A stretch of DNA of 64,000 nt, taken from the NCBI GenBank assembly GCA_002928515.1, contig PERI01000002.1, positions 248,001-312,000 of the forward strand. Reading direction: 5' to 3'. Below the pieces are notes generated by a model, which searched no databases, was not told the DNA's origin, and was given only the letters and a program-made list of their open reading frames with translations. A program made the position numbers and the translations under genes. Below are positions 37,879 through 46,761 of this stretch, one piece after another (within the stretch, counting starts at the first letter, position 1; each line of letters starts with the position of its first letter). Source of the stretch: Hyphomicrobium sp. Lineage in GTDB: Bacteria > Pseudomonadota > Alphaproteobacteria > Rhizobiales > Hyphomicrobiaceae.

Positions 37879-38385
37879 ATGACAAGAACAACAAGCACCT
37901 GGCCGCCAACTACGAAAGGATATTTTGCTATCGGCGCTGAGCGTATGTCGAAGTCTCTCAATCTTGGCAACCTTATGCGATCTGCACACGGGTTCGGGGC
38001 TAGCTTTACCTTTACTGTTGGAGCGACATATCGCGCGCTCGAAGCACACGCGGATACCTCAAAGAGCCAGCTTCATGTCCCGCACTACAACTGGGATACG
38101 CTCGATGATTTGGCACTGCCAAATGGCTGCAAATTGGTGGGTGTCGAACTTCTGGATACGGCGATTGACCTGCCGAGTTTTAGACATCCGCTGCGTGCTG
38201 CCTATGTGCTTGGGCCGGAAATGGGGTCCTTGTCGGAGCCATTGCTCGCGCGATGTGATTATGTGGTCAAGATACCGACCAGCTTTTGTGTCAACGTCGC
38301 GATGGCGGGGGCTATCGTTATGTACGATCGCGTGAAGTCGTTAGCGCGCTTCGCGGATCGACCGATTGGCGAAGGCGGACCGTGA
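37879..38385 (+). CDS. TrmH/SpoU-family RNA 2'-O-methyltransferase
   Basis: 168 aa from ATG 37879; a TTG at 37819 would add 20 residues without similarity. Trefoil-knot SAM-dependent methyltransferase. Motif 1 is NLGNLMRSAHGFGA (28-41), motif 2 AYVLGPEMGSLS (108-119), and motif 3 VKIPTSFCVNVAMAGAIVMYD (130-150). Motif 3 usually reads SLNVS; here it is CVNVA, a mild departure. No N-terminal RNA-binding domain. The modified RNA is unknown. Confidence 0.87.
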   Translation: MTRTTSTWPPTTKGYFAIGAERMSKSLNLGNLMRSAHGFGASFTFTVGATYRALEAHADTSKSQLHVPHYNWDTLDDLALPNGCKLVGVELLDTAIDLPSFRHPLRAAYVLGPEMGSLSEPLLARCDYVVKIPTSFCVNVAMAGAIVMYDRVKSLARFADRPIGEGGP

Positions 38386-38422
38386 GTGGTAAGCGATAAT
38401 GTCGCTGTTTGCATATCGGTTG

Positions 38423-39064
38423 TTAGCGACGCTCGCGCTTGGTGCGCAGGTGAATATACAGAGCGCCCTCTCCGCCATGTTGGATAGCGGAAGTCGTGTA
38501 GCTGACGACCAGCGGACGTAGGTCGGGCTCTTCCAACCAGCGGGGCACGTTGCGCTTGAGGACGCCGCGATCGCGTCGCGAGGTCATATCAAATGGCCGT
38601 TCATCATCTTGATCGCGACTGTCGATCTTGCCCTTGCCGGTGATGACAAGCACCCAGCGCTGATCTTTAGCGATGCAGCGATGCAGAAAAGCGCGCAAGG
38701 CTGCGTGGGCTTCGTCCTGGCGCATGCCGTGCAAATCGATGCGAGCCTCGATTTCTACCTGCCCTGATCTGAGTTTGCGAGCCTTTTTGCGGTCGAAGTC
38801 GGCGATCGGCGGCGTGGTTTTTACAGTAACTTTTGAAGGTGCCAGCGGCGGATTAGTGCGGGATTTTTCATGTTTCGAGTTTGAAGTCGCAATTTCCGAT
38901 TTCAATTTTGTACGCGGCGTATCCTCGTTAAGACGGTCGGCTGCTGGATGAAATCTTTGTTTGGCGCGTTTCAACGGTTCAATCGATTGCGCCGTATGCG
39001 ACCACAATGCTTCTTCATCGTCGTCAATGTGCTTTCGGCCGCCTTTTGCAGACGGCTTTTTCAC
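38423..39064 (-). CDS. Smr-domain protein
   Basis: 213 aa; GTG start at 39064 overlaps the mltA stop by 4 bp. The first 100 residues are low-complexity and charged (acidic then Lys/Pro-rich). The C-terminal Smr domain starts at about 105: RIDLHGMRQDEAHAALRAFL, then VLVITGKGK, VPRWLEEPDL and the end HGGEGALYIHLR. Smr domains cleave nucleic acid and act in ribosome rescue or mismatch repair in other bacteria. The mltA-Smr pairing is common in alphaproteobacteria. Confidence 0.9.
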   Translation of the reverse strand: MKKPSAKGGRKHIDDDEEALWSHTAQSIEPLKRAKQRFHPAADRLNEDTPRTKLKSEIATSNSKHEKSRTNPPLAPSKVTVKTTPPIADFDRKKARKLRSGQVEIEARIDLHGMRQDEAHAALRAFLHRCIAKDQRWVLVITGKGKIDSRDQDDERPFDMTSRRDRGVLKRNVPRWLEEPDLRPLVVSYTTSAIQHGGEGALYIHLRTKRERR

Positions 39065-40362
39065 GGCCGCTCACTCGCGGTTGTTTTGCTATCGGTCGGG
39101 TCATTGGCGACCAATATGTAAAAGCGTCCGGGATGTTTGGTGACGCCCGCTTTGCGACCGGCTGCATCGCCCGAGCCGAAATAAATGTCGCCGCGTTCTG
39201 GTCCTTTGATTGCTGAACCCACATCTTGCGCAATCATCAGTCGATGAAATCCGCCACTCTTAGTCGCGTGTTTTATTTCCGGTGCCGCTACATAAATAGG
39301 CGTGCCGATGGCATGGAATGCGGTATCGACCGCCAAACTGCGCCCGGGCTGCAAGGCAATTTTTAAAACTCCCATAGCGCTTTCAGACTCAGCGCCTTTA
39401 AGTTCGCGGAAGAATACGTAGGACTGGTTCTTCCACATAATCGGTTCAGCGCGCGGGCGGTCTGCTTTCAGCCATGCCGACAAAGACTTCAACGACATGT
39501 TGTCTTGCGTCAGCTTCCCGGCGTCTATCAGATGGCGTCCGATAGATGTGTAGGGATAGCCGTTCTTTCCGTCATAGGTAATGCGAACCGTCTCACCATT
39601 GGGGAGCTCGATGCGCGCCGAACCTTGAATTTGCATAAAGAAGACATCGACGGGGTCACGGAAAAAGAGAAGCTCAAGTCCTTGGTCGCTCAGAGCGCCT
39701 TGCTCAATTTCGGCGCGAGTTAAATGCGGGACAAGCCCAGCATCGGTTTGGCGCATATGCGTGAGTTGATGGCTTTTTGCGCCACGTTCGCTCTCGGCAA
39801 CCATATTCACTAAATCAGGTGGGCGCTTATAGACCGGGGTTTGAAACTCACCATCACGCGTGCGCGAGCCTTGCACCAATGGTTCGTAGTATCCGGTCAA
39901 AAGGCCGGGGTTCACGGATTGCGTGACTGCGTTGGGAGTAAAATGCGTTTCAAAAAATAACTTGGCTCCAGCTATGGTCTGTGGTGCAGCGGTTCGCGCG
40001 ATGCCTAGAGCACGTTCGCAAGCCGACAATAAATTTTGGCTGGGAGTTTGAGTTCCGGATTTCGCTCCAGAGCGCGCAGCTGACAAAACTGGTTTACAGG
40101 ACGCGAGAAAGGCTTTCCATGCCGACAGATGGTCATCATCAGCCCAGCCAGGCAAATCTGCATAGGTTGTGGGATCTAGCGTTACAGCATCGGTTGTCAT
40201 GCGGGGGCCGGGTTGCTGGATAGCAGGGATTATGGTCGTGATAAAACCTTGAGAGAATGCATCCGCACGGACCTGAGTGGCAAGGCCAATGGAGTGCAGA
40301 GCCGCGACCGTTGCGACCATAAGAGTACGTAAATCCAGAGATCGCGATAAATCGATGTTCAC
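39061..40362 (-). CDS. mltA: Membrane-bound lytic murein transglycosylase A
   Basis: Peptidoglycan lytic transglycosylase. 433 aa from GTG 40362, chosen because GGGGGGTG lies just upstream and the start opens a signal peptide (LRTLMVATVAALHSIGLATQ). The longer frame to 40485 would overlap the Tim44-like gene. MltA core: GLLTGYYEPLVQGS near 165, DPVDVFFMQIQGSARIEL, DGKNGYPYTSIGRHLI. The 3D domain is at the C-terminus, with MIAQDVGSAIKGPERGDIYFG holding the catalytic Asp. Confidence 0.93.
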   Translation of the reverse strand: MNIDLSRSLDLRTLMVATVAALHSIGLATQVRADAFSQGFITTIIPAIQQPGPRMTTDAVTLDPTTYADLPGWADDDHLSAWKAFLASCKPVLSAARSGAKSGTQTPSQNLLSACERALGIARTAAPQTIAGAKLFFETHFTPNAVTQSVNPGLLTGYYEPLVQGSRTRDGEFQTPVYKRPPDLVNMVAESERGAKSHQLTHMRQTDAGLVPHLTRAEIEQGALSDQGLELLFFRDPVDVFFMQIQGSARIELPNGETVRITYDGKNGYPYTSIGRHLIDAGKLTQDNMSLKSLSAWLKADRPRAEPIMWKNQSYVFFRELKGAESESAMGVLKIALQPGRSLAVDTAFHAIGTPIYVAAPEIKHATKSGGFHRLMIAQDVGSAIKGPERGDIYFGSGDAAGRKAGVTKHPGRFYILVANDPTDSKTTASERP

Positions 40363-40417
40363 GCGGCACCCCCCGGAGCCAAGCGACGCTTCCCGTAAAA
40401 TGTTTGCCGATCTTGGC

Positions 40418-41167
40418 CTAATTCGGCGCTTGTGTCGCCACCAAACGCCAATTCGGGTTCGATAGAGCCCGGGGGTTGGAAACATCTCGGCTGAATGTCC
40501 AGATGTCGGTCACGTCTTTGATCTTTTGCGGATCGCCTGCGATCACGTCGCCTGCACGATTGCGCGTGGCATTGATGAGTTCGCTGACGAAGCGGACAGT
40601 CATGAAGGCGACGCCGCCTTTCATTTCAGCTTCAAGAATTTCCGCTTTCTTGATGCCTACAAACTGTTGGTCAACGACTTCGCCCCGCGCCTCACGCTCG
40701 CCAATCGCGGCGACAAAACCATCGTACACTTCACGGCTGAGCAAATCCTTGAGGGCTTTGCGATTGCCGTCGGCAAATTCAGAAACAATCATTTCGTAGG
40801 CTATGGATGCGCCGTTCACAAAAGCATTTGGCTCGAAATGAGGATCGTACTTGGCGACTTCCAACAACCCTTCGGTCACGCTCGGATCGACGACCATATA
40901 GGCGCGAATTCGTGTTTCGGCATCGTTGACTTCGGCGTCAGGTTGAACCGGTTCTGGGCCGTCAGGATTGCGGCGCGGTAGTGTTATGACATCGGCTGAT
41001 TTGCCATCGACTTGTGTAGCTGCCGCTTCCCGTTCGCGGGTTTTCAGCCGCTCAACTCGCTGGTCATCTTCATCCGTTCTGTGGCCAAGTACGCTGCGCA
41101 ATTTCAGGATTGCCACAGCCGCGACCACCAGTGAAATGATAGTGAGAAGATCAAACTGACCGTTCAT
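40418..41167 (-). CDS. Tim44/TimA-domain membrane protein
   Basis: 249 aa from ATG 41167 (MNGQFDLLTIISLVVAAVAI), with AGGAAA upstream. One N-terminal transmembrane helix (residues 6-24), a charged linker rich in Arg/Glu, then a Tim44-like domain from about 95 (DPHFEPNAFVNGASIAYEMIV, VTDIWTFSRDVSNPNWRL-type end). In alphaproteobacteria this family is linked to membrane protein complexes and lies between fxsA and mltA as here. Confidence 0.9.
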   Translation of the reverse strand: MNGQFDLLTIISLVVAAVAILKLRSVLGHRTDEDDQRVERLKTREREAAATQVDGKSADVITLPRRNPDGPEPVQPDAEVNDAETRIRAYMVVDPSVTEGLLEVAKYDPHFEPNAFVNGASIAYEMIVSEFADGNRKALKDLLSREVYDGFVAAIGEREARGEVVDQQFVGIKKAEILEAEMKGGVAFMTVRFVSELINATRNRAGDVIAGDPQKIKDVTDIWTFSRDVSNPRALSNPNWRLVATQAPN

Positions 41168-41444
41168 ACGTGTGCGTTTCCTAACAACGACTGAGACCTC
41201 AAGTCCTGGCAACCTGCACTGTGATACGTGGGGTCTGAATTCCGGTTTATCTACGGGCGCAATGCCACAGATATAGGTATCTGGGCAAATCCCAAGATTC
41301 TATCTGCCCTGAGATTGCACAGTATGCCAGTTAGAGCTTGGCGCAAACACAAGCTTTTAGGCTAGCTTGCTTAAATCTTGGCACCTTGGACGTGGCTCTT
41401 GCCACGCGACAGGCATATGCTTCGACGCTTTATGGCACAGGACG
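41168..41444. other. Divergent intergenic region between Tim44-like and fxsA, with an inverted repeat
   Basis: 277 bp without a credible gene. CAGATA (41268-41273) and TATCTG (41278-41283) form a perfect 6-bp inverted repeat with a 4-bp spacer, near the middle, a possible operator. Promoters for both genes are expected here. Confidence 0.4.
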
Positions 41445-42005
41445 ATGTCACAACCTTCACGATTGGCCGTTTTGCTCGCGTTTGTTGCCTTTCCCTTGTT
41501 GGAAATTGGTGTGCTCATTCGCGTTGGCCAGGCGATAGGGTTTTGGCGGTTGGCTTTGCTCGTTGTCGTGACGGCGATCTTGGGAACCCTCGTCATTCGC
41601 CGGGTGGGTATGGCGATGTTTTCTCAAACTCTCGATGGTCTTGAAAAGGGTCGCACCGGTTTGGAGCCCGTGTTGGATGGCTTTTTACAAGTGATCGCTG
41701 GAATGTTGCTCATTTTCCCTGGCCTCATATCCGATGTCATTGGCATTTCGTTGTTGGTGCCGCCCGTGCGAAAGGCGTTGATTTCCAGCGGGCTGTTCAA
41801 GGTCTTTGGCGGAGGTGTATTCACCTCATCTGCGGCTCAGCGCGATGCTTGGGGGACAACACGGCCCACTGAGCGCCCTCCACACGACGCGGCGTCTGAT
41901 ACGGAGAGTGGCGTGACAATTGAAGGTGAATACGAACGGGTCAGCGAAGAAACGGTGCGAAAACAGCAGTCCCTGAAAACAGGACGGCCAACACGGTCTC
42001 CATAA
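41445..42005 (+). CDS. fxsA: FxsA-family membrane protein
   Basis: 186 aa from ATG 41445, preceded by AGGA; the frame is open upstream but the added residues are not family-like. Helices at about 8-25, 30-48 and 75-105. FxsA core: FVAFPLLEIGVLIRVGQAIG, GTLVIRRVG, FLQVIAGMLLIFPGLISDVIG. In E. coli overproduction relieves phage T7 exclusion; the native role is unknown. The C-terminal tail is hydrophilic. Confidence 0.92.
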   Translation: MSQPSRLAVLLAFVAFPLLEIGVLIRVGQAIGFWRLALLVVVTAILGTLVIRRVGMAMFSQTLDGLEKGRTGLEPVLDGFLQVIAGMLLIFPGLISDVIGISLLVPPVRKALISSGLFKVFGGGVFTSSAAQRDAWGTTRPTERPPHDAASDTESGVTIEGEYERVSEETVRKQQSLKTGRPTRSP

Positions 42006-42125
42006 TCGGGAATAGTCACTCCGAATTTGGCGAACTTGTCCCGGTTATCGTCGAGCCGATTGCACGCTGCACTCCGCCGTGCTAGCGCACCGCAACTTTA
42101 GCGATCATTCACCACGAGGACTTTT

Positions 42126-42629
42126 ATGTCTGACACAAAAAATGGCACAAACGGCGCTTCTGAGGCAGTTAAGCCCGAAGCTCAGCAGCCAATTCAGGCC
42201 AAGATCGTCAGCCAGTACATCAAAGATTTGTCGTTCGAAAACCCGAACGTGCACAAATTGCTCGCAGGGGCTGGAGAGCAGCCAAATCTTCAGATCGAAG
42301 TCAATGTGAGCGGTAAGCGGGTTGAAGGCGATCTCTACGAAAGCTGCATCAATTTCAAAGCCACGGCCGTCAATAATATTGCGACCATCTACGTGTTAGA
42401 GACGGTTTATGCTGGGCTATTCAAAATCGAAACGATTCCTGAACAAGCTTTGGAGCCGTTTTTATTGATTTCCGGTCCGACGATGATTTTCCCGTTTTTG
42501 CGCCGACTGGTCGCGGATGTGACTCGCGAAGGCGGTTATCCGCCGTTGTTGCTCGACCCGATTGATTTTGGTGGTTTGTATTTCCGCCGCTTACAAGAGC
42601 GCAACAAAACCGCGACCGCCAATGCATAA
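42126..42629 (+). CDS. secB: Protein-export chaperone SecB
   Basis: Cytosolic tetrameric chaperone that holds preproteins unfolded and hands them to SecA. 167 aa. YIKDLSFENPN, YVLETVYAGLFKIE and the conserved end PPLLLDPIDFGGLYFRR match SecB throughout. 120 bp after fxsA, convergent with dnaQ, in the standard alphaproteobacterial order. Confidence 0.97.
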   Translation: MSDTKNGTNGASEAVKPEAQQPIQAKIVSQYIKDLSFENPNVHKLLAGAGEQPNLQIEVNVSGKRVEGDLYESCINFKATAVNNIATIYVLETVYAGLFKIETIPEQALEPFLLISGPTMIFPFLRRLVADVTREGGYPPLLLDPIDFGGLYFRRLQERNKTATANA

Positions 42630-42633
42630 GTTG

Positions 42634-42657
42634 GAGATCTTGAACGATCTCAGCTTT
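42634..42657 (+). terminator. Possible terminator after secB
   Basis: GAGATC/GATCTC stem with a 6-base loop followed by AGCTTTT. It lies 5 bp after the secB stop and touches the 3' end of dnaQ. The short stem and T4 run make it weak. Confidence 0.4.
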
Positions 42658-43366
42658 TGCTTTGTGTCCAATATTTTTGCCAAATTGCTTTAGTGCCAAG
42701 CTTTTCGATAAACGTGCGATGCGCTGCTATCTCGCCTGGTGAAATCCTGGTGGGCAGCGCATCAGGTCGTGCGCGCGCTTGCTGCGAATTGTTTGCGGAG
42801 AGATTGGCTGCTGACACCGCTGATGCACTGGCACTGTGCAAGCCTAATGCTGCTTGGCGCTCACCCAGCAATTCAATGTACACTTCAGCTAGCAATAGGC
42901 TGTCCACGAGCGCACCGTGCTTGGTGCGTTTTGTAGCATCGATGCCGTAGCGTTTGCACAACGCATCCAACGAATTGGGCCCGGCTGGATGTTTGCGACG
43001 CGCAAGTGCCAGCGTATCGACCACGCGGTCATAAGAAATCGATTTGAAGCCCGCGCGTTCCAATTCAAAATTCAAAAATCCGATATCGAATTGCGCATTG
43101 TGAATGACGAGCGTGTCCTGGCCGATAAAATCTAAGAACGGCTGAGCAACTTTGTGAAACAACGGTTTATCTTTAAGGAATTCTGTCGATAGGCCATGGA
43201 CGGCTTCTGCCTCGGCAGGGACTTCGCGTTCGGGATTGATGAACGCATGATATTCGCGACCCGTCGGAATGCGATTGAACATTTCGATGCAACCAATTTC
43301 GATCAAGCGATCCCCCCGTTTGGGATCAAAGCCTGTGGTTTCCGTGTCGAGGATGATTTCGCGCAT
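42650..43366 (-). CDS. dnaQ: DNA polymerase III epsilon subunit (proofreading exonuclease)
   Basis: 3'-5' exonuclease of the replicative polymerase. 238 aa. Exo I is LDTETTGF with D7 and E9; Exo II is HNAQFDIGFL; Exo III has HGALVDSLLLAEVY with the catalytic His and Asp. The last 60 residues form the flexible tail that binds the alpha subunit. Last of the ppsR-maf-aroE-coaE-dnaQ run. Confidence 0.96.
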   Translation of the reverse strand: MREIILDTETTGFDPKRGDRLIEIGCIEMFNRIPTGREYHAFINPEREVPAEAEAVHGLSTEFLKDKPLFHKVAQPFLDFIGQDTLVIHNAQFDIGFLNFELERAGFKSISYDRVVDTLALARRKHPAGPNSLDALCKRYGIDATKRTKHGALVDSLLLAEVYIELLGERQAALGLHSASASAVSAANLSANNSQQARARPDALPTRISPGEIAAHRTFIEKLGTKAIWQKYWTQSKS

Positions 43367-43386
43367 GTGGTGATCGACTTCTTGTC

Positions 43387-44004
43387 TTAGCGCCAGAATT
43401 GTTCGTATGCCGTGCCGCAGCGTTCATCGAGCGTAGTTCGTATCGTGTCGATTTGCTTGTGGCAGTTCTCAACTGTGCCACTCGTATCCACAATGAAATC
43501 CGCGCGACGCCGCTTTTCGGCATCCGACATTTGCCGAGCCAAAAGCAGATCGAGTTTCGATTGGGACATTCCAGGTCGAGCCAAAACGCGGCGGCGTTGA
43601 ATGTCTTCACCGGCAGTCACAACAATCGACACATCAATATATTTTTCGGCCCCACTTTCAAAAAGTAATGGAATTTCGAGCACGGCCATTTTGGCTTTTT
43701 CTGTCGCTTGTTGTTGCAGGAAAAGCTTTTGGCTGGCGCGTACCTGTGGGTGGACTATGGCTTCCAACTCAGTAAAGCGCTCAGGCCGCTGGATGAGTAT
43801 GGCTGCCAGTTTGCCGCGATCGACTGCGCCATTGGTTGTTGCTCCCGGGAAGGCTGCTTCGATGGTTGCCACAAGCGGGCCAGCGTACAGGCGATGCACC
43901 TCTGCATCCGCATCAAAAACGGCAACGCCGCGTTCGAGGAAACGAGCAGCCGCCGTCGACTTACCCATGCCTATCGAGCCTGTCAGGCCGATGATCAGCA
44001 TCAT
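43387..44004 (-). CDS. coaE: Dephospho-CoA kinase
   Basis: Last step of coenzyme A synthesis: phosphorylates the ribose 3'-OH of dephospho-CoA. 205 aa. P-loop GLTGSIGMGKST is at residues 6-17, with the nearby FDADAEVH acid and ARQMSDAEKRRRADFIVDTSG in the C-terminal part. Starts ATGATG at 44004, overlapping the aroE stop. Confidence 0.96.
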   Translation of the reverse strand: MMLIIGLTGSIGMGKSTAAARFLERGVAVFDADAEVHRLYAGPLVATIEAAFPGATTNGAVDRGKLAAILIQRPERFTELEAIVHPQVRASQKLFLQQQATEKAKMAVLEIPLLFESGAEKYIDVSIVVTAGEDIQRRRVLARPGMSQSKLDLLLARQMSDAEKRRRADFIVDTSGTVENCHKQIDTIRTTLDERCGTAYEQFWR

Positions 44005-44831
44005 GTGCTCTCGACATCTCGCTTGATCAACCGCACGAGGTCATCGGTGACTTCGGGGCGGACACCAAACCATTTTTCGAAGCCTGGAACAGCTTGGTGT
44101 AAGAGCATGCCCAGACCGCCGACGGTTGTAAGGCCGCGTGCGATGGCGGCTTGAAGAAACTTTGTTTCCATTGGGACATAGACCAGATCGGCAACGATGC
44201 ATTGCTGGTTTACATTGGCGAAATCGATTCCAGGATCGCCCTCGCCATTCATCCCAAGCGTCGTCGTATTCACGATCACCGCTGCGTCTTGTGAGTGCTC
44301 ATTGCGCGTGTCCCAATCATAGGCTGAGACTGCCGGGCCAAAATACTCGGCAAGCTCGCGCGCGCGATCCATCGTACGATTGAAGATGCGAATATCGTGA
44401 AGGTTGGCTTGTAAAAATCCATAGACAACGGCTCGCGCAGACCCACCAGCGCCCAACACGACGATGGGACCGGTGTTTTGCTGCCACTGCGGTGCTGTCT
44501 GCGATAGGTTCGTCATGAAGCCGTAGGTATCGGTGTTGGCACAAGCAATCTTGCCATTCTCAAACCAGATCGTGTTGGCTGCGCCGATTGCCGTTGCAGA
44601 GCCGTGCTTGATCTCGGCCAGTGCGAAGGCTGCCTCCTTATGCGGTACCGTAACGTTGCAGCCAACAAAGCCTTGTTCTTGGAGGGTCAATAAAAAATCT
44701 TTGATGGCGTGGGGCTCGACAGGCTCTTTTGTATATGTGCCGTTGATGTGGTGAGTTTTGAGCCAATAGCCGTGAATCAGTGGCGAGCGCGAATGCGCAA
44801 TAGGCCAACCGACAACACACGCGCGCTTCAT
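44001..44831 (-). CDS. aroE: Shikimate dehydrogenase (NADP+)
   Basis: Reduces 3-dehydroshikimate to shikimate. 276 aa. The substrate-binding SRSPLIH is at 14-20, the catalytic lysine is in TVPHKEA, and Asp in NTDTYG. The NADP motif is GAGGSARAV, and the basic patch NRTMDRAREL selects NADP. ATGA overlaps with both maf and coaE indicate coupled translation. Confidence 0.96.
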   Translation of the reverse strand: MKRACVVGWPIAHSRSPLIHGYWLKTHHINGTYTKEPVEPHAIKDFLLTLQEQGFVGCNVTVPHKEAAFALAEIKHGSATAIGAANTIWFENGKIACANTDTYGFMTNLSQTAPQWQQNTGPIVVLGAGGSARAVVYGFLQANLHDIRIFNRTMDRARELAEYFGPAVSAYDWDTRNEHSQDAAVIVNTTTLGMNGEGDPGIDFANVNQQCIVADLVYVPMETKFLQAAIARGLTTVGGLGMLLHQAVPGFEKWFGVRPEVTDDLVRLIKRDVEST

Positions 44832-45445
44832 GATTTCACCACTGCGAAATGTCGGAGCTGTTCAAGGAGCGGCAACAGCGGCATGCCGAGCACTGTGAAA
44901 TAATCACCCTCCACTTTTGAAAACAGGTGCACACCCATGCCTTCGATTTCATAGCATCCGACTGCGTTCAGCGCGTTCGGTCCCGCTTCAGATAGATATG
45001 TGTCTAGATACTCGTTTGTGAAATGACGCATGGTCATAACGGCCGTATCTACAGCATGCCAAATGATTTCATTGTTGCGCGCGATGGCAACGGCAGACAC
45101 GAGTTCGTGCGTTCGCCCGCGCAAAATGTCGAGTGTTTCGCGAGCTTCGTCCATGGTCTTTGCTTTAGAAAACATACGGCGACCAAGTGCTAAAACTTGG
45201 TCTGAGCCGATGACATAACAACCCGGATTTGCATTTGCGATTGACAAAGCTTTTTCTGCGGCAAGCACCGTCGCTACGTCTGCCGCTTCGACACAATCGC
45301 TTTCTGAGATCATGGCGGCTTTAATAGACTCTTCATCGACATCAGCAATCACAACATCACATACCACGCCGGCCGATTGCAGCATGGCACGTCGCGCCTT
45401 GCTCCCAGACGCTAAAATGAGACGGGGGGCGTTGTCGTTATCCAT
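44828..45445 (-). CDS. maf: Maf-family nucleoside triphosphate pyrophosphatase
   Basis: Hydrolyses dTTP/UTP or modified nucleotides, in a house-cleaning role. 205 aa. Family motifs: LILASGSKARRAML at the N-terminus, VIADVDEESIKA, GSDQVLAL, and NAVGCYEIEGMGVHLF. The start at 45445 overlaps ppsR by 8 bp. Confidence 0.94.
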   Translation of the reverse strand: MDNDNAPRLILASGSKARRAMLQSAGVVCDVVIADVDEESIKAAMISESDCVEAADVATVLAAEKALSIANANPGCYVIGSDQVLALGRRMFSKAKTMDEARETLDILRGRTHELVSAVAIARNNEIIWHAVDTAVMTMRHFTNEYLDTYLSEAGPNALNAVGCYEIEGMGVHLFSKVEGDYFTVLGMPLLPLLEQLRHFAVVKS

Positions 45446-46289
45446 TCGAGGTTTCGATTTCTGACTTCGAACCTGTTTTGCGATCTTGCAATAGCTTGAT
45501 GATCATAGTTGCTGATTCTTCGATCGACCGGCGCGTGACATCAATGATCGGCCAGCCATATTGTGCAGCAATTTTTCGCGTGTAGGCAATCTCGGCTATA
45601 ATCGCATCGCGATCGACATAGCTGTCAAGATCTCGGTCGGCCATTAAGATCGCTCGATTACGTCGTACATCGGCAATGCGATCGACGTTGGCAACGAGGC
45701 AAACGACGAATGCCATATGCGGTGCGGTCAATTGTTCGGGAATGGGCACGCTTGGCACGAGTGGCAAGTTGGTTGTCTTATAACCGCGTTGCGCAAGATA
45801 TAGACTTGTCGGTGTTTTCGACGTGCGCGAAATACCAAGCACGACAATGTCGGCATCGTTCATATTGTCGGGCAAGCGACCATCATCATGGGCCATGGTA
45901 AAATTCATGGCGTCGATGCGGCGAAAGTATCCTGCATCTAACACATGCTGTCCGGCGACCGTCGGGGTTTGCGGCGCCCCTAAGTAACTTTCAAAAACTT
46001 GCATGATGGGTTGCAGGACATCAAGGCAGGGAATTTTAAGGTCCCGACAGTGTTGCTCTAAATCTGCGACCAACGATTTATTGACGACCGTATAAAGCAC
46101 GATGCCCGGCTGCTGTTCGATGTCGGCCAACACACGCTTCAATTGGCGCTGCGTTCTCACCAGCGGATGGGTATGCTCAATAGCGCGGACCATTGGATAT
46201 TGAACTGCGGCGGCTTTCGCTATTGCCGCGAGCGTTTCACCGGTCGCGTCCGAGACCAAATGCATGTGAAATAAGCTCGGGAGCGCCAT
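45438..46289 (-). CDS. ppsR: Pyruvate, phosphate dikinase / PEP synthase regulatory protein (DUF299)
   Basis: Bifunctional kinase/pyrophosphorylase that inactivates and reactivates PPDK or PEP synthase by threonine phosphorylation. 283 aa. N-terminal HLVSDATGETL, P-loop GISRTSKT at 152-159, and NLPLVP. ATG 46289 with AGGATAATCG upstream. It is the RP001-type gene that flanks the replication origin in Caulobacter and Rickettsia. Confidence 0.93.
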   Translation of the reverse strand: MALPSLFHMHLVSDATGETLAAIAKAAAVQYPMVRAIEHTHPLVRTQRQLKRVLADIEQQPGIVLYTVVNKSLVADLEQHCRDLKIPCLDVLQPIMQVFESYLGAPQTPTVAGQHVLDAGYFRRIDAMNFTMAHDDGRLPDNMNDADIVVLGISRTSKTPTSLYLAQRGYKTTNLPLVPSVPIPEQLTAPHMAFVVCLVANVDRIADVRRNRAILMADRDLDSYVDRDAIIAEIAYTRKIAAQYGWPIIDVTRRSIEESATMIIKLLQDRKTGSKSEIETSNG

Positions 46290-46761
46290 CGATTATCCTG
46301 GTCGGTCATTGGCTGACATCCCTGTGCGGAGATGTACGACAGAGCTGTTCAAAACGAGATGGTTATCCTGCTTCGGTGAGGTCGGCCACTCGGTTGAGAG
46401 AGCAACTTGCCAGTTGTGGTGGTTGATACGCACAGCCGAACCCAAACGATATTGGTTTTATTGGAAATCGATAGCCAAATTGACATCGTGGCTTTACTCG
46501 GTCTGTCCCGTGGTTCTCCACACGCTACGCGCTCATGGCGGTCCAATTCAAGTCTGTAAGCCATTGATGCTAAACTGTGGCTTGGTTCTATTGCTGGAAC
46601 TTGTGCTGAGCAGCTAGAGGTCGTAGGCGTTGGGTTCACGATAGGACAAGCTGTGTGCATGGTGGGGAATGACTGTTAATCCCCGACATCCAAAGCCCTA
46701 AGAGTCATAATAGAAACGTCTAAAAAACTTTTCAAAGTTTGAAGTGAAGGGGAGTGAAGCA
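46290..46761. other. Putative chromosomal replication origin (oriC)
   Basis: 472 bp without a credible gene between ppsR and hemE, the same place as Cori in Caulobacter. Gene direction switches here: leftward genes before, mostly rightward after. TTCTCCACA at 46514-46522 matches the DnaA box TTATCCACA at 8 of 9 bases. TTATCCTG occurs twice (46293-46300, 46363-46370), a 6-base partial match; the first overlaps the ppsR ribosome site. An AT-rich stretch lies at 46710-46740. Box density is low, so the call rests mainly on synteny. Confidence 0.6.
46683..46711 (+). promoter_or_regulatory. Candidate hemE promoter
   Basis: CCGACA (46683-46688), 17 bp spacer, CATAAT (46706-46711): 4/6 and 5/6 matches to sigma-70. 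It is 50 bp before the GTG start of hemE, inside the putative origin, where Caulobacter also carries its hemE promoter. Confidence 0.5.

Noticed and set aside
46309-46660. Open frames of about 100 codons on both strands in the ppsR-hemE gap
   Set aside because: They overlap each other, lack ribosome sites, and occupy the syntenic origin position; treated as non-coding.
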